Of a DNA stretch of 64,000 nucleotides, positions 20,269 through 29,215 are shown in pieces; position 1 is the stretch's first letter; each line of letters starts with the position of its first letter. Under the pieces are notes generated by a model, which saw nothing but the letters and a program-made list of their open reading frames with translations, ran no database searches and had not been told where the DNA came from. Position numbers and translations under genes: made by a program. The DNA is from Rhizobiaceae bacterium (lineage in GTDB: Bacteria > Pseudomonadota > Alphaproteobacteria > Rhizobiales > Rhizobiaceae): positions 1 through 64,000 of the forward strand of contig JAMLJD010000013.1 of assembly GCA_023953775.1 (NCBI GenBank). Reading direction: 5' to 3'.

Positions 20269-21750
20269 TTAGCGGCGCAGGACGAGGCCGATGCCGGCGC
20301 GCGTGACGCCGGTGTCGCTGCCGCGCGACTGGCTCGTCAACTCGTAGGAGACGTCGCCGGTCAGCGCGAGCCAGCGGTTGAGGTCCCAGGTGAGACCCGT
20401 GCCGACCAGGTAGACATTCTGATCGGCACTGCCGGACGAACGGAAATCCCGCCACGTATAAGCGCCGCTCAGGCGCGCGACGAGGTTCTCGCGCAGTTCG
20501 TGCGTCAGTTCGGCCGTAGTGGCATAGGAGACGTAGCCGCTTTCGCCCGCGGTGGTAGACGGTTCGATCGCCGTGGCGAGGCCGAGCCGGAGTTCCGTGC
20601 CACGCTGCGGCGACCAGGTGAGCGTGCCGTCGAGCGCGAGGGCAGCGATCGATTTCAGGCGGCTGTCGTCGAAGGCGGAGCGCCGATAGCCCATACCGAG
20701 ATCGCCACGCAGCTTCTCGCCAAGGTCGATTTCCACGCCGGCACGACCGACCACCGTTGAACTGGAACGCTCGTAGCCGAGTGAATCGCGTTTCTCGTCA
20801 TAGATCGAACGGCCGATCGAAGCCTCGAGATAGGGAATCAGTGCCGGCGACAGTTCGAAGCCGACGCGTCCCGTCAGCGTGCCTTCCGTGAAATTCCGAT
20901 CGGAAAGGCTGAGTTTCCCGCCATTGGCGAGTTTTACCGACCCGTAGACCTCGCGATCGATCTCGGCGCCGATCGTGCCGCGGATCACGCCGAAATCGCG
21001 CTGGACGCGCGCACCGGCGGTAAAGCCATGCACGCCGGACTGGGCGCTGGCACCGTCGACGGCGTTGGGATCGGCGGAATCCTCGCGTTCGAAACTGTAG
21101 CCGGCGGTGAGGTTCGCGATGGTGTCGTCGCTGAGGTCGAGGCGCAGGTCGCTGTCGATGCGCGCCTGCGGCTCCGTCTCGCCGGTGCCGCTGATGTTGC
21201 GCTGGTAGATGCCCTCGGCATTGATGATCAGTTGGTGGCGGGACCAGTCGGAGGTCAGCGAGCCGCGAAAACCGGTCTGCGAATAGGTCCGGCGCGTCGT
21301 GCTGCCGGCCTTCGTGCGCTCATGGCCGATGCTCTGGGTAATCGATGGACGCAGCACGAACGTGCCGACGCGGATGCCGGTCGGCTCATAGGGGTCGCCG
21401 AAACTGCTTCTCGTCGCGTCGGCGCTGCCTTCCCGCAGGTTCAGCCGCTCACCCTCGCTGGCGGTGCGCCGGATGGCGTCGTTGTCGCTTGCGGCTTCGG
21501 AAAGCGCCTCGGCCTGGTCGCCCGTGAGGGCGGGGTCGCTCAGCGCTTCGGTCGATGCCGTGGTCTCGGCACCCGGCAGCGCCGTCGTGAATCCAGCGTC
21601 TCGCTTCCGGTTGCCTGGACGAGGGGGTCGAGCGGCTCCCTGGAATGTGGGTGTCTCGTTTACGGTCTGCTGCTGGGCGAGTGTCGGGGTGGCTGCAAGC
21701 ATGGTGCCGGCAAGCAGAAGACCGGCCAGAGGCCATGACAGGCGGGGCAT
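20269..21750 (-). CDS. Outer-membrane beta-barrel protein
   Basis: About 493 residues. A signal peptide MPRLSWPLAGLLLAGTMLAATPTLAQ is followed by a ~120-residue polar, low-complexity N-terminal region. The rest is a long run of alternating amphipathic strands (SLTSDWSRHQLIINAEGIYQ, LRGDLGMGYRRSAFDD, LTWDLNRWLALTGDVSYELT) ending GVTRAGIGLVLRR. It matches the rhizobial outer-membrane proteins of the COG5338 type, often seen near polysaccharide genes; specific function unknown. An alternative ATG lies 12 codons upstream (21786); 21750 is chosen because GAGGCAAGG directly precedes it. Confidence 0.75.
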   Translation of the reverse strand: MPRLSWPLAGLLLAGTMLAATPTLAQQQTVNETPTFQGAARPPRPGNRKRDAGFTTALPGAETTASTEALSDPALTGDQAEALSEAASDNDAIRRTASEGERLNLREGSADATRSSFGDPYEPTGIRVGTFVLRPSITQSIGHERTKAGSTTRRTYSQTGFRGSLTSDWSRHQLIINAEGIYQRNISGTGETEPQARIDSDLRLDLSDDTIANLTAGYSFEREDSADPNAVDGASAQSGVHGFTAGARVQRDFGVIRGTIGAEIDREVYGSVKLANGGKLSLSDRNFTEGTLTGRVGFELSPALIPYLEASIGRSIYDEKRDSLGYERSSSTVVGRAGVEIDLGEKLRGDLGMGYRRSAFDDSRLKSIAALALDGTLTWSPQRGTELRLGLATAIEPSTTAGESGYVSYATTAELTHELRENLVARLSGAYTWRDFRSSGSADQNVYLVGTGLTWDLNRWLALTGDVSYELTSQSRGSDTGVTRAGIGLVLRR

Positions 21751-22595
21751 CCTTGCCTCGCGATCTCTTGCTTCTACCTTTGGCATGTCTGCGGCCTGCG
21801 ACCCTTTTTGATTTCCTAAGCGAACGTAAAGTCTAATGCTGTTTTGCTTACACGGGCGCTTCGCGCTTAAGTGTTTGGAAAACGGCGTTATTTTCCACGT
21901 CTCCGCATATGGTAACACTCTATTAGCCAAGGGTTAGTTTATGGTTAACAGGTGGTGAAAATCTGTAAGGATCTCTTTTCCCTTACCGTGTTTCAGCAAA
22001 GCACGCTGTGCATCGCTGCAAGCGAGGGACCTCTTCGAAAATTCGGTGGAGCGAACTCTCGTCCCATGCGACTACGCTGCTAGTGCTCTGAACTGTCGAT
22101 TGAAACGCCCATGCTGAATCCGATATGGGAAACACCATTGGCTATGATGACGATTGCGGAATGGTCGCCGCTGTCGAAGACGATTTCCGTAATGAATTCC
22201 CGGATAGCTGCATGGACTTTCGAGCGAAGACCTAGGGTTACAGTTTCCCTGACATACCATCATCCGTTCGTGCCTTCCCCCGTGGCATGGGATGCCCTGT
22301 TGTCTCCAATACGATGACGGGATGTCCCATTTTGACGGCGATCTTGGAATGCTGGATGGTGGAGCTTCTGTCGCTGCGCGATTGGCATTTCCGCTTCCGA
22401 CCTTAATTTCTGCCGTTCATGGCAGGAGGTGAGGACGCTTAAAGCGTCCCCTGCAGATCGCTAGTTTCTTGAATCAAATCTGTCGTGGGTTGCGTGAACT
22501 TGGTGAGATCTGTATGGAGCATAGTATCAAATATCGCAATTTATGAATTGATATCAGTAATTTAGTTGACGTGAATGGAAAGAGAGGGGAGCGTC
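21751..22595. other. 845-bp stretch without a convincing gene
   Basis: Only short open frames of 60-70 codons with no recognisable motif occur here. Apart from the CtrA-like box there is a small palindrome GGACGCTT-A-AAGCGTCC near 22433-22449 and an AT-rich promoter-like end (22500-22575). Base composition is visibly lower in GC than the flanks. No transposase remnant or tRNA was recognised. Confidence 0.5.
21934..21949. promoter_or_regulatory. Near-consensus CtrA box upstream of the beta-barrel gene
   Basis: TTAG-N7-TTAAC, one mismatch from the CtrA consensus TTAA-N7-TTAAC, about 185 bp before the start of the outer-membrane gene and in AT-rich sequence. Envelope genes are common CtrA targets in rhizobia, but a single degenerate match is weak evidence. 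Confidence 0.3.
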
Positions 22596-23542
22596 ATGCT
22601 GTTTCGATCCGGCAAAAAATTACAAGATCTGGTCAACGGTCGGAATCAAGCCTACCACACTCCTCAAGAGCGACCGTTCGTCGCCGGCATCGGCGAGGTT
22701 CTGTCGCCTTGGTATGCCGTCGTCCTTGCCCTATCCCTTTGCGGTGCGCATTCCGCATATGGCGCGGACACTGCTCTCAACTTGGCGGAAGGGCAAGTCC
22801 CGGTAGACACCCAAAATTGGGCCTTGCAGGTCACGCCCTATTTGTGGGCGTCCGGCCTCGACGGGCGCATTTCTCCGTTTCAACGAGGCCCGACGATCGG
22901 CGTAGAAAAGTCGTTCTCCGACGTCATGGACGACCTGAATTTCGGCGGCTTCATCAACATCTGGGGACGCCACGACCGCTTCGTCTTTTCGGGCGACATC
23001 ATGTATGTCGATACGACGGATGGCCATGGGGTCGGGCCCCTGCCTGCATTGACGATTCCGGGTGTCGGCGTGATCCCGCCGGGCGGCAACATCGATGCGA
23101 AGGTTGACACGAGGCAGTTCACTGCCACGATGATGGGCGGGTACCGGGTTGTCGATACATCGCAGTTCACTCTGGATGCCCTTGGCGGCGCTCGCTTTTG
23201 GTACATCTCGAACGATGTAACGCTTACCGGGAGCATTGGCGGCTTGAGAGGGTCTGTCAATCACGACGAAAGCTTCGGCTGGGTCGATCCACTGGTCGGT
23301 CTACGCGCCTTCCTTCCTATCACGGAAAAGTTGTCGGTGCAGGCGCAGGCTGACATCGGCGGATTGGCGGCGCCGGCTCCGATCTCACATGGTCGGCGCT
23401 GGCAACCGTCAATTATGTCTTCAGCGATCGCCTATCCGCCTCCGTGGGCTACAAGGTACTCGACGTTGATTACAAGCGCGGCGGTCACGTCTATGACACG
23501 CGCCTCAGCGGCCCGGTTCTCGGCCTGACCTATCGGTTCTGA
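22596..23542 (+). pseudogene. Outer-membrane beta-barrel protein, frameshifted near its C terminus
   Basis: The frame from ATG 22596 (strong AGGGGAG site) encodes an internal signal-like segment (WYAVVLALSLCGAHSAYGA), then a small beta-barrel: NWALQVTPYLWASGLDGRISPF, DDLNFGGFINIWGRHDRFVFSGDIMYVD, FTLDALGGARFWYIS and FGWVDPLVGLRAFLPI. At about 23370 one base is lost: the true end GSDLTWSALATVNYVFSDRL...LSGPVLGLTYRF, with its terminal Phe as in outer-membrane proteins, lies in the next frame to TGA 23540-23542. It resembles hypothetical outer-membrane proteins with 'TPYLWASGLDG' starts. The frameshift may be natural or a sequence error. Confidence 0.72.
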
Positions 23543-23569
23543 TCGGCAACGGTTTCGCGTAGCCTTCTT

Positions 23570-24646
23570 ATGGATGGAATGATGTTCAACATGTCTCGGT
23601 TCACACGCTTCCTCGTTACCTTGACCGCCGCTGCGGCGCTGCTGACCGCCGAGGCCCAGGCCTGCACACGGGTCGTCTATCAGGGGCCTGACGGGCGGAT
23701 TCTGACGGGCCGCAACATGGACTTCAAGGACCCGATGATCAGCAACTTCTGGGTTTTTCCCCGCGGTATGAAGCGCAGCGGGGCCGCCGGTCCGCGGTCG
23801 GTGGAATGGACATCGAAGTTCGGCAGTCTGGCCGTTTCCGGCTACGATATCTCGACGGTCGACGGCATGAACGAAGCCGGCCTCAACGCCAGCCTGCTAT
23901 GGCTCAACGCCACGAAATTTCCGGAGGACGACGGAACGACGTCGCGCATGTCGCTCTCGATCTGGGCGCAATTCTACCTCGATCAATTCGCAACGGTCTC
24001 GGAAGCGGTTGAATATACGCGCGCCCATCCTGTGCAGGTCGTGAGCGGTGAAGTGCCCGGCCGTCCCGGCAGCCTCGCGCCACTGCATTTGACGCTCTCC
24101 GACGCCACCGGCGACAGCGCCATTCTTGAGTGGATCGATGGAAAGCTGAACATCCATCATGGCCGCGCGTATCAGGTGGTGACGAACGATCCGCCTTATG
24201 ATGACCAACTCGTCTTGCAAAAATACTGGAGTGCGGTCGACTCCCTCAAATTCCTTCCCGGCAGCGGGCGCTCCGAAGACCGTTTCGTACGCGCCGGCTT
24301 CTATATCAACACGGTGACCCAGAGCGACGATCCCCGGGTTGCCGCCGCTGCCGTTTTCAGCGTGATCCGCAACGCTTCGGCACCCTATGGCGTAAGCATT
24401 CCAGAGGCACCGAACCTTTCCACGACCCGCTGGCGTGTGGTGGCGGACCAGAAGAGCATGCTTTTCTATGGTGAATCGGCAACGTCACCCAACGTTTTCT
24501 GGGTGGATTTGAAGAAACTCGACTTCTCTGAAGGCGCGCATGTCCGCAAACTGGATCTCGGCGTGGACATGGCTCGTATCCTTGCCGGCGAGGCATCGGA
24601 CCAGTTCGCCCCTGCAAAGCCGTTCGACTTCATGGAAGCCGAATGA
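23570..24646 (+). CDS. Secreted linear amide C-N hydrolase (choloylglycine hydrolase / penicillin V acylase family)
   Basis: A 358-residue Ntn hydrolase. After a signal peptide ending AEAQA the mature chain starts at C32 (CTRVVYQG), the expected catalytic N-terminal cysteine. Other family marks are GRNMDF near 47 (Arg and Asp of the site), DGMNEAGLNASLLWLN near 95, and DPPYDDQL near 205 with the conserved Asn just before it. Gram-negative periplasmic members cleave penicillin V and long-chain acyl-homoserine lactones, so a quorum-quenching or peptide-amide role is possible; the substrate cannot be told from sequence. An ATG at 23591 would give a tighter signal peptide and may be the real start. 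Confidence 0.85.
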   Translation: MDGMMFNMSRFTRFLVTLTAAAALLTAEAQACTRVVYQGPDGRILTGRNMDFKDPMISNFWVFPRGMKRSGAAGPRSVEWTSKFGSLAVSGYDISTVDGMNEAGLNASLLWLNATKFPEDDGTTSRMSLSIWAQFYLDQFATVSEAVEYTRAHPVQVVSGEVPGRPGSLAPLHLTLSDATGDSAILEWIDGKLNIHHGRAYQVVTNDPPYDDQLVLQKYWSAVDSLKFLPGSGRSEDRFVRAGFYINTVTQSDDPRVAAAAVFSVIRNASAPYGVSIPEAPNLSTTRWRVVADQKSMLFYGESATSPNVFWVDLKKLDFSEGAHVRKLDLGVDMARILAGEASDQFAPAKPFDFMEAE

Positions 24647-24830
24647 AGGCTGTTTTTTGCCAGCCAATTGGAAAGTCGCTGACCGCTTTCCCCCCCTTCT
24701 CAGGCATGTTCAAATCAGCCCTGTAATCTAAGGGCTAAATCGGACATACCTCAGAAAACGCTTCGTTCGCCCTTTTGGCAGATGGCTGTATCCCGAGGAC
24801 ATGTTCAACGGTTTCGGAAAGGATCGCAGC

Positions 24831-25016
24831 ATGTCCCATCTCAAGGCCCTCAAGCTCGCCAGCGCAGTTCCGGTTCGCTCCGCTGCCGATCCGGTGCAGC
24901 GCGTCCGCGAGAAGATGGTCGCCGTTCTGGCCAAACTGAATATGCCACCGAGAAGATCAACAAACACGGCATCGTTGATAGCGGCGATGCGCTGGATAAG
25001 GGCATCGGTTGCCTGA
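24831..25016 (+). CDS. DUF6641-like N terminus, C-terminally replaced
   Basis: A 61-codon frame with a good AAGGA site. The first ~37 residues (MSHLKALKLASAVPVRSAADP then VQRVREKMVAVL) look like the start of DUF6641 proteins, small proteins of unknown function in Proteobacteria. From about 24941 the sequence is instead the end of a binding-protein gene read out of frame, so the remaining residues (PPRRSTNTASLI...) are junk. This is a recombination scar and probably not functional. Confidence 0.5.
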   Translation: MSHLKALKLASAVPVRSAADPVQRVREKMVAVLAKLNMPPRRSTNTASLIAAMRWIRASVA

Positions 25017-25117
25017 CCGCTGAGCGCTACAAATGGCTCGCCGACGAATTGGTCAGGGTGGGGTTGCTGAAGCAGGAAACCGACTACACCAAGGCTTTTG
25101 ACACGCGCTTTTCCTGA
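24941..25117 (+). pseudogene. C-terminal remnant of an NMT1/THI5-like ABC substrate-binding protein
   Basis: In the frame ending at TGA 25115-25117 the residues YATEKINKHGIVDSGDAL and GCLTAERYKWLADELV...TDYTKAFDTRFS match the extreme C terminus of NMT1/THI5-family periplasmic binding proteins (thiamine-precursor or sulfonate type). About 250 N-terminal residues are missing and there is no start signal. The joint with the preceding DUF6641-like sequence is at about 24941. Confidence 0.65.
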
Positions 25118-25174
25118 AAGGGTGTCGGATTGGCATTAAAGAAGCCGTAGCCCGGTTTAGGTGATGTTGCAAAG

Positions 25175-25207
25175 TTCGGTCGCGAAGCTGAGCTTCTCGC
25201 GACCGAA
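25175..25207. repeat. 33-bp inverted repeat
   Basis: TTCGGTCGCGA and TCGCGACCGAA (perfect 11-bp arms) enclose AGCTGAGCTTC, whose own ends can extend the stem (GAAGC/GCTTC). It lies between the binding-protein remnant and the convergent HAD gene. There is no T-run, so it is not a classic intrinsic terminator; it could be a REP-like element or a rho-independent stop without U's. Confidence 0.55.
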
Positions 25208-25260
25208 TATCGCGACAAGAAAATCGCTGATTTCTGAGTGTTGGAGGATTTCGGCGGAAG

Positions 25261-26109
25261 TCAGGATTTGCGCGACACGATCACGGCATTTACTGCTTCA
25301 ACGAAGCCTGCACCTCCCGGCCCGCGCGTAATCCAGCGCGGCGATTGGGGGAGCTGGTCGAGGTAGTCAGTCACGGTACTGACGCCTACCGTATGCTGGA
25401 AGAACGAGAACATCGGCGCGTCGTTAGTGGAATCTCCGGTGTAAAGGACCGCCGAGCGGTCAGCGTCTATGTCGAGGTCATAGTGTTCTAGAAGCACCCG
25501 CCGCGCCATCGCCAGCTTGTCATATTTCCCGAGCCAGCCGAGCACCCAAAGATTGTTAACTGTGGCATCGGCTGAAGCGTCGCAAAGTGCGTTAAGGATC
25601 GCGGCGCGCACTTCCGCATCCTTCGGTTGTTCAAAGGCAAGGCTGGTGAGCCGGAACGGCTGATCGTCGGTAAAGCTGGCGGAAGGAACGGCGCGTTGCA
25701 CTTGCCGCCCGATTTCCTCGAGGCGTTTGGATACGGCCGGACGGTCATCATCACTATGCCAGAAATGTCGCTCGATGCCATGTCCGGCATCATGACGGCG
25801 GAAGAAGAACCCGCCATTTTCCCCGATTACGCCATCCACGGGCCACATGCGGGCCATCTGATCGCACCATCCGGCCGGGGCGGCGGTTACCGGAATTACC
25901 TTCACTCCTGCCGCCTGCAAATTCTCAAGAGCTAAATAGGTGTGCCCCGCAAGCCGGCCTTGATAGGTCAGCGTCTCATCCATGTCGGTCAGGACGAACT
26001 GCACATCTCGAAACGTGGAAATGTCGGCGTGTTCTAGCGGTCGCACATAGTCCTCCAGGAGTGATTGTCGCAAAAATTGCGAATATTGTTCGAGTTCTGC
26101 GCATAACAT
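25261..26109 (-). CDS. HAD-superfamily (type IIB) phosphatase
   Basis: A 282-residue cytoplasmic hydrolase. Motif I is VLTDMDETLTYQG near residue 39 (nucleophile Asp and acid Asp), motif II lies in VIPVTAAPAGWCDQM near 71, GENGGFFF near 96 marks the C2B cap, and motif IV is YTGDSTNDAPMF near 222. This is the Cof/sucrose-phosphatase/mannosyl-3-phosphoglycerate phosphatase branch, so a sugar phosphate is the likely substrate. The N terminus (first 35 residues) is longer than the core family; the start may be a later codon. A TCGCAA-AAA-TTGCGA palindrome (26068-26082) lies inside this N-terminal region. Confidence 0.75.
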   Translation of the reverse strand: MLCAELEQYSQFLRQSLLEDYVRPLEHADISTFRDVQFVLTDMDETLTYQGRLAGHTYLALENLQAAGVKVIPVTAAPAGWCDQMARMWPVDGVIGENGGFFFRRHDAGHGIERHFWHSDDDRPAVSKRLEEIGRQVQRAVPSASFTDDQPFRLTSLAFEQPKDAEVRAAILNALCDASADATVNNLWVLGWLGKYDKLAMARRVLLEHYDLDIDADRSAVLYTGDSTNDAPMFSFFQHTVGVSTVTDYLDQLPQSPRWITRGPGGAGFVEAVNAVIVSRKS

Positions 26110-26547
26110 TCGCGGCGTTGCAGAGTACGGATTTTTGCAACGACAACGCCGTTGGTAGGAATGGTGTGCATCCCATCCAGCTCAGTTCCGCACCTCGGCG
26201 AACACGTCTAGCAAAACAGTACATTCTTGCGGCAAGTCTTTCGCGCCAGTCGTGCCCTTCAAGACCCGCGCCTCGAGAATCTTCTCGATAGCGACCTTCG
26301 CCGCGCGCACATGCACCGGAACGTCATCGTCAAGCCTTTGGCCGAATTGTCATTTCCATCATTCACACCTCAGACGCCAGTTCATCATGGCGCCTCTAAA
26401 ATCTGGTGCATGCGCATTGTGTATGTAAAGCAACACTGGCTAAATCGTTGTGGTTAACGCTTGGTTGCCGACCGCCAGCTCACTCGCCGTAACAATCTGC
26501 GTTCTTTCGTGCATGGACAGAAGATTGCAAAAGCGCTAACGAGGCGC
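26110..26547. other. Gap of ~440 bp upstream of kdsD without a convincing gene
   Basis: Open frames here are short and unlike known proteins. The right half (26380-26460) is AT-rich and holds the kdsD upstream region (GTATGTAAAG...TTGTGGTTAACG). No repeat, tRNA or transposon end was recognised. Confidence 0.4.
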
Positions 26548-27543
26548 ATGATCAAAAGACAGGCAAAAGTTGACAGTGCCGGCGCCATTGCCTCGGCAAT
26601 CCGTACCGTCGAAACCGAAAAGGCTGGCCTTGCCGCCCTTTCGACGGCCCTTGAAGGGCGGCTCTTCGACGCATTTTGCGAAGCTGTTCGCGTCATCGGC
26701 GATATCAGCGGCCGCGTCATCGTGACGGGTATCGGCAAGTCGGGGCATATCGGGGCGAAGATCGCCGCGACGCTTGCCTCCACCGGTACGCCATCCTTCT
26801 TCGTGCATCCCGTCGAGGCCAATCACGGCGATCTCGGCATGATCGGGCGTGACGATGTCATCCTCGCCATGTCCTGGAGCGGCGAAACGGCCGAACTGCA
26901 GGGTATCGTTTCCTATTCCCGCCGTTTCTCCATCCCGCTGATCGCCATCACGTCAGGCGAGCGCTCGGCTCTTGCCCGCGAGGCGGATACGCTGCTGCTG
27001 CTGCCGAAGGAGCAGGAGGCCTGCCCGCACGGCCTGGCGCCCACCACCTCCACGCTGATGCAGCTTTCCCTCGGTGATGCGCTTGCGGTTGCCCTTCTCG
27101 AAGCCCGCGGCTTCACCGCAACGGACTTCAAGACCTTCCACCCCGGCGGCAAGCTCGGCGCCAGTCTTTCCCATGTCGGCGACATCATGCACAGCGGCGA
27201 AAACATGCCGCTCGTTCCTCTCGGCACGTCCATGCCGGATGCGGTTCTGCTCCTGTCGCAGAAGCGTTACGGCTGCGTCGGCGTCATCAATGACGAGGGC
27301 ATTCTCGTCGGCATCGTCACCGACGGCGATATCGCGCGCAACCTTTCGCGCAATCTTGCCGAACTCAGCGTCGACGAGATCATGACGCGCGGCCCCAAGA
27401 CGGTGAAGCCGTCGACCTTGGCAACCGCCGCGCTTGGTCTGCTCAACCAGTACAACATTTCCGCGCTGATCGTTACGGACGAGACATTCCGTCCTGTCGG
27501 CGTCGTGCATTTCCACGACCTGCTGCGAATCGGCGTCGCCTGA
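26548..27543 (+). CDS. kdsD: D-arabinose-5-phosphate isomerase (KpsF/GutQ family)
   Basis: A 331-residue enzyme interconverting ribulose-5-phosphate and arabinose-5-phosphate, the first step to KDO for LPS. A SIS domain (about 35-170) has VIVTGIGKSGHIGAKIAATLASTGTP, HPVEANHGDLGMI and SWSGETAEL. It is followed by a linker with FHPGGKLGA and two CBS domains (VGDIMHSGENMP... and VDEIMTRGPKTVKP...). ATG at 26548 is selected over upstream in-frame codons from 26461 because homologs start at this point. The usual rhizobial neighbours lptC/lptA/rpoN are absent. The downstream terminator is bidirectional. Confidence 0.9.
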   Translation: MIKRQAKVDSAGAIASAIRTVETEKAGLAALSTALEGRLFDAFCEAVRVIGDISGRVIVTGIGKSGHIGAKIAATLASTGTPSFFVHPVEANHGDLGMIGRDDVILAMSWSGETAELQGIVSYSRRFSIPLIAITSGERSALAREADTLLLLPKEQEACPHGLAPTTSTLMQLSLGDALAVALLEARGFTATDFKTFHPGGKLGASLSHVGDIMHSGENMPLVPLGTSMPDAVLLLSQKRYGCVGVINDEGILVGIVTDGDIARNLSRNLAELSVDEIMTRGPKTVKPSTLATAALGLLNQYNISALIVTDETFRPVGVVHFHDLLRIGVA

Positions 27544-27571
27544 TCCGCATCCTCCACGGCTCGTACCAAAA

Positions 27572-27606
27572 CCCCCGCATTTCCCGGAAATGCGGGGGTT
27601 TTGTTT
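27572..27606. terminator. Bidirectional intrinsic terminator between kdsD and nfeD
   Basis: A perfect 13-bp stem CCCCCGCATTTCC/GGAAATGCGGGGG (27572-27598) has TTTTGTTT on the plus side and TTTTGGT on the minus side. It serves two convergent genes. Confidence 0.9.
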
Positions 27607-28064
27607 CAAGCAGGCTCGACCATGAGATCGCGGCCATTGCTGGCCGTGACGCGCACGCGCGCGCCGACCGGCAGGTCCGGGCCCTGCACGCTCCACATCG
27701 TATCATCGAGGCGAATGCGACCGCGGCCTTCGCTGATCGGCTGCTCCAGCGTCGCGGTGCGGCCGACGAGGCTCTGGCCGCGTTGATTGAGATGAGGCTG
27801 GTCGGAGGCGGTGCCGCGTGCGCTGACGATGCGCCGGCCGATCAAAACGGCGACAAGCGACAAAACGGCAAAGACCAGCCATTGCACATGCCAGGTCCAG
27901 AAGGCCGTCTCCCAGAGCAGCAGCGAGAGAGCGCCGGTGACAACTGCCGCGATGCCGATCCAGACGAGGAAGACGCCGGGCATCAGCACTTCGAGGATCA
28001 GCAGCACGATGCCGAGTACCCACCATGCCCAGGGGCCGAGTTCCGTGACGATGCGCTGGATCAT
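27606..28064 (-). CDS. NfeD-family membrane protein
   Basis: A 152-residue short NfeD protein. Three membrane segments occupy residues 8-80 (WAWWVLGIVLLILEVLMPGVFLVWIG, VVTGALSLLLW, WLVFAVLSLVAVLIG). A C-terminal OB-fold NfeDC domain follows (LVGRTATLEQPISEGRGRIRLDDTMWSVQGPDLPVGARVRV). It starts 1 bp after the stop of the SPFH gene, so they form one operon; NfeD and stomatin-like proteins work as partners in membrane microdomains and membrane quality control. ATG at 28064 replaces a longer Arg-rich frame that overlaps the SPFH gene. Confidence 0.9.
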   Translation of the reverse strand: MIQRIVTELGPWAWWVLGIVLLILEVLMPGVFLVWIGIAAVVTGALSLLLWETAFWTWHVQWLVFAVLSLVAVLIGRRIVSARGTASDQPHLNQRGQSLVGRTATLEQPISEGRGRIRLDDTMWSVQGPDLPVGARVRVTASNGRDLMVEPA

Positions 28065-28065
28065 C

Positions 28066-29097
28066 TCAGCTTCCCTGCGGCGTATCGAACGGGTTTCGGA
28101 ACGCAGGCGTCGAGGCGGTGGTTGTCGTGGCGGGCGTCGACTGGCGCGTGCGCGGCGTGCTGGCCACCTGCGCGCCGCCGCTCCCAAAGACTTCCCTGGC
28201 GATCGCACCGATACCGCCGAGCGAACCGATGAGCGAGGAAGCCTCCATCGGCATCAGCACGACCTTCGAGTTCGGCGCCTTGCCGATCGAGGCCATAGCC
28301 TCGGTGTACTTCTGTGCGACGAAGTAGTTGATGGCCTGCACGTCACCGGCTGCGATGGCCTCGGAGACCATCTTCGTTGCCTTGGCCTCGGCTTCGGCGA
28401 GGCGTTCACGCGCCTCGGCATCACGAAACGCCGCTTCGCGCTGGCCCTCGGCCTCGAGGATCGCAGACTGCTTGGCGCCTTCCGCGCGCAGGATCTGTGC
28501 ATTGCGCGAGCCCTCCGCTTCCAGCACCTGCGCGCGCTTTTCACGCTCGGCCTTCATCTGCCGCGCCATGGAATCGACGAGGTCCTTCGGCGGCGCGATG
28601 TCCTTGATCTCGACGCGGGTGATCTTCACGCCCCAGGGATTGGCGGCCTCATCGACGACGCGCAGAAGCTGGTCGTTGATCTTGTCGCGGTTGGAGAGCA
28701 GCTCGTCGAGGTCCATCGAGCCCATGACCGAGCGGATGTTGGTCATCGTCAGGTTGAGGATGGCGTTCTCCAGGCCGGCAACCTGGTAGGCCGCCTGGGG
28801 TGCGCTCAGGACCTGATAAAAGGCAACGCCGTCGACGGCCACGATTGCGTTGTCGCGCGTGATCACCTCCTGGGTGGGCACGTCGAGCACCTGCTCCATC
28901 ATGTTCATCTTGGCGCCGATCCGGTCGATGAACGGGATGATGATGTTGAGGCCGGGCGTCAGCGTCCGGGTGTAGCGGCCGAAGCGCTCGATGGTGAAAT
29001 TGAAACCCTGCGGCACGGTCTTCACGCCCGCGAAAAGCAGCAGGAGGACGAGGACGACGAGGACGGGGATGACGACGTCGAAACCGGTGAAAAGCAT
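28066..29097 (-). CDS. SPFH/band-7 (stomatin, QmcA-like) membrane protein
   Basis: A 343-residue slipin. One N-terminal membrane anchor ([20 protein letters not shown]) is followed by the SPFH domain ([33 protein letters not shown]...) with [23 protein letters not shown] long Glu/Ala/Arg coiled coil (about 195-265) then leads to a Gly- and Thr-rich tail. It assembles into oligomeric membrane scaffolds and is paired with NfeD downstream. The start is supported by AAAGGGAGTGAGC ahead of ATG 29097. Confidence 0.92.
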   Translation of the reverse strand: MLFTGFDVVIPVLVVLVLLLLFAGVKTVPQGFNFTIERFGRYTRTLTPGLNIIIPFIDRIGAKMNMMEQVLDVPTQEVITRDNAIVAVDGVAFYQVLSAPQAAYQVAGLENAILNLTMTNIRSVMGSMDLDELLSNRDKINDQLLRVVDEAANPWGVKITRVEIKDIAPPKDLVDSMARQMKAEREKRAQVLEAEGSRNAQILRAEGAKQSAILEAEGQREAAFRDAEARERLAEAEAKATKMVSEAIAAGDVQAINYFVAQKYTEAMASIGKAPNSKVVLMPMEASSLIGSLGGIGAIAREVFGSGGAQVASTPRTRQSTPATTTTASTPAFRNPFDTPQGS

Positions 29098-29215
29098 TGC
29101 TCACTCCCTTTGCCCGGCGGACGACGGGCCGAGCCCGTCAGGATTCGTTGAGTGATGACTTAGGTGCGAATTGCGGCGGATACAATCGTTCTTGTCGGAC
29201 AATGCCCAGCCGTCG

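Noticed and set aside
22072..22317. Two small overlapping frames (63 and 68 codons) in the 845-bp gap
   Set aside because: No start signals, no family resemblance, and they overlap on opposite strands.
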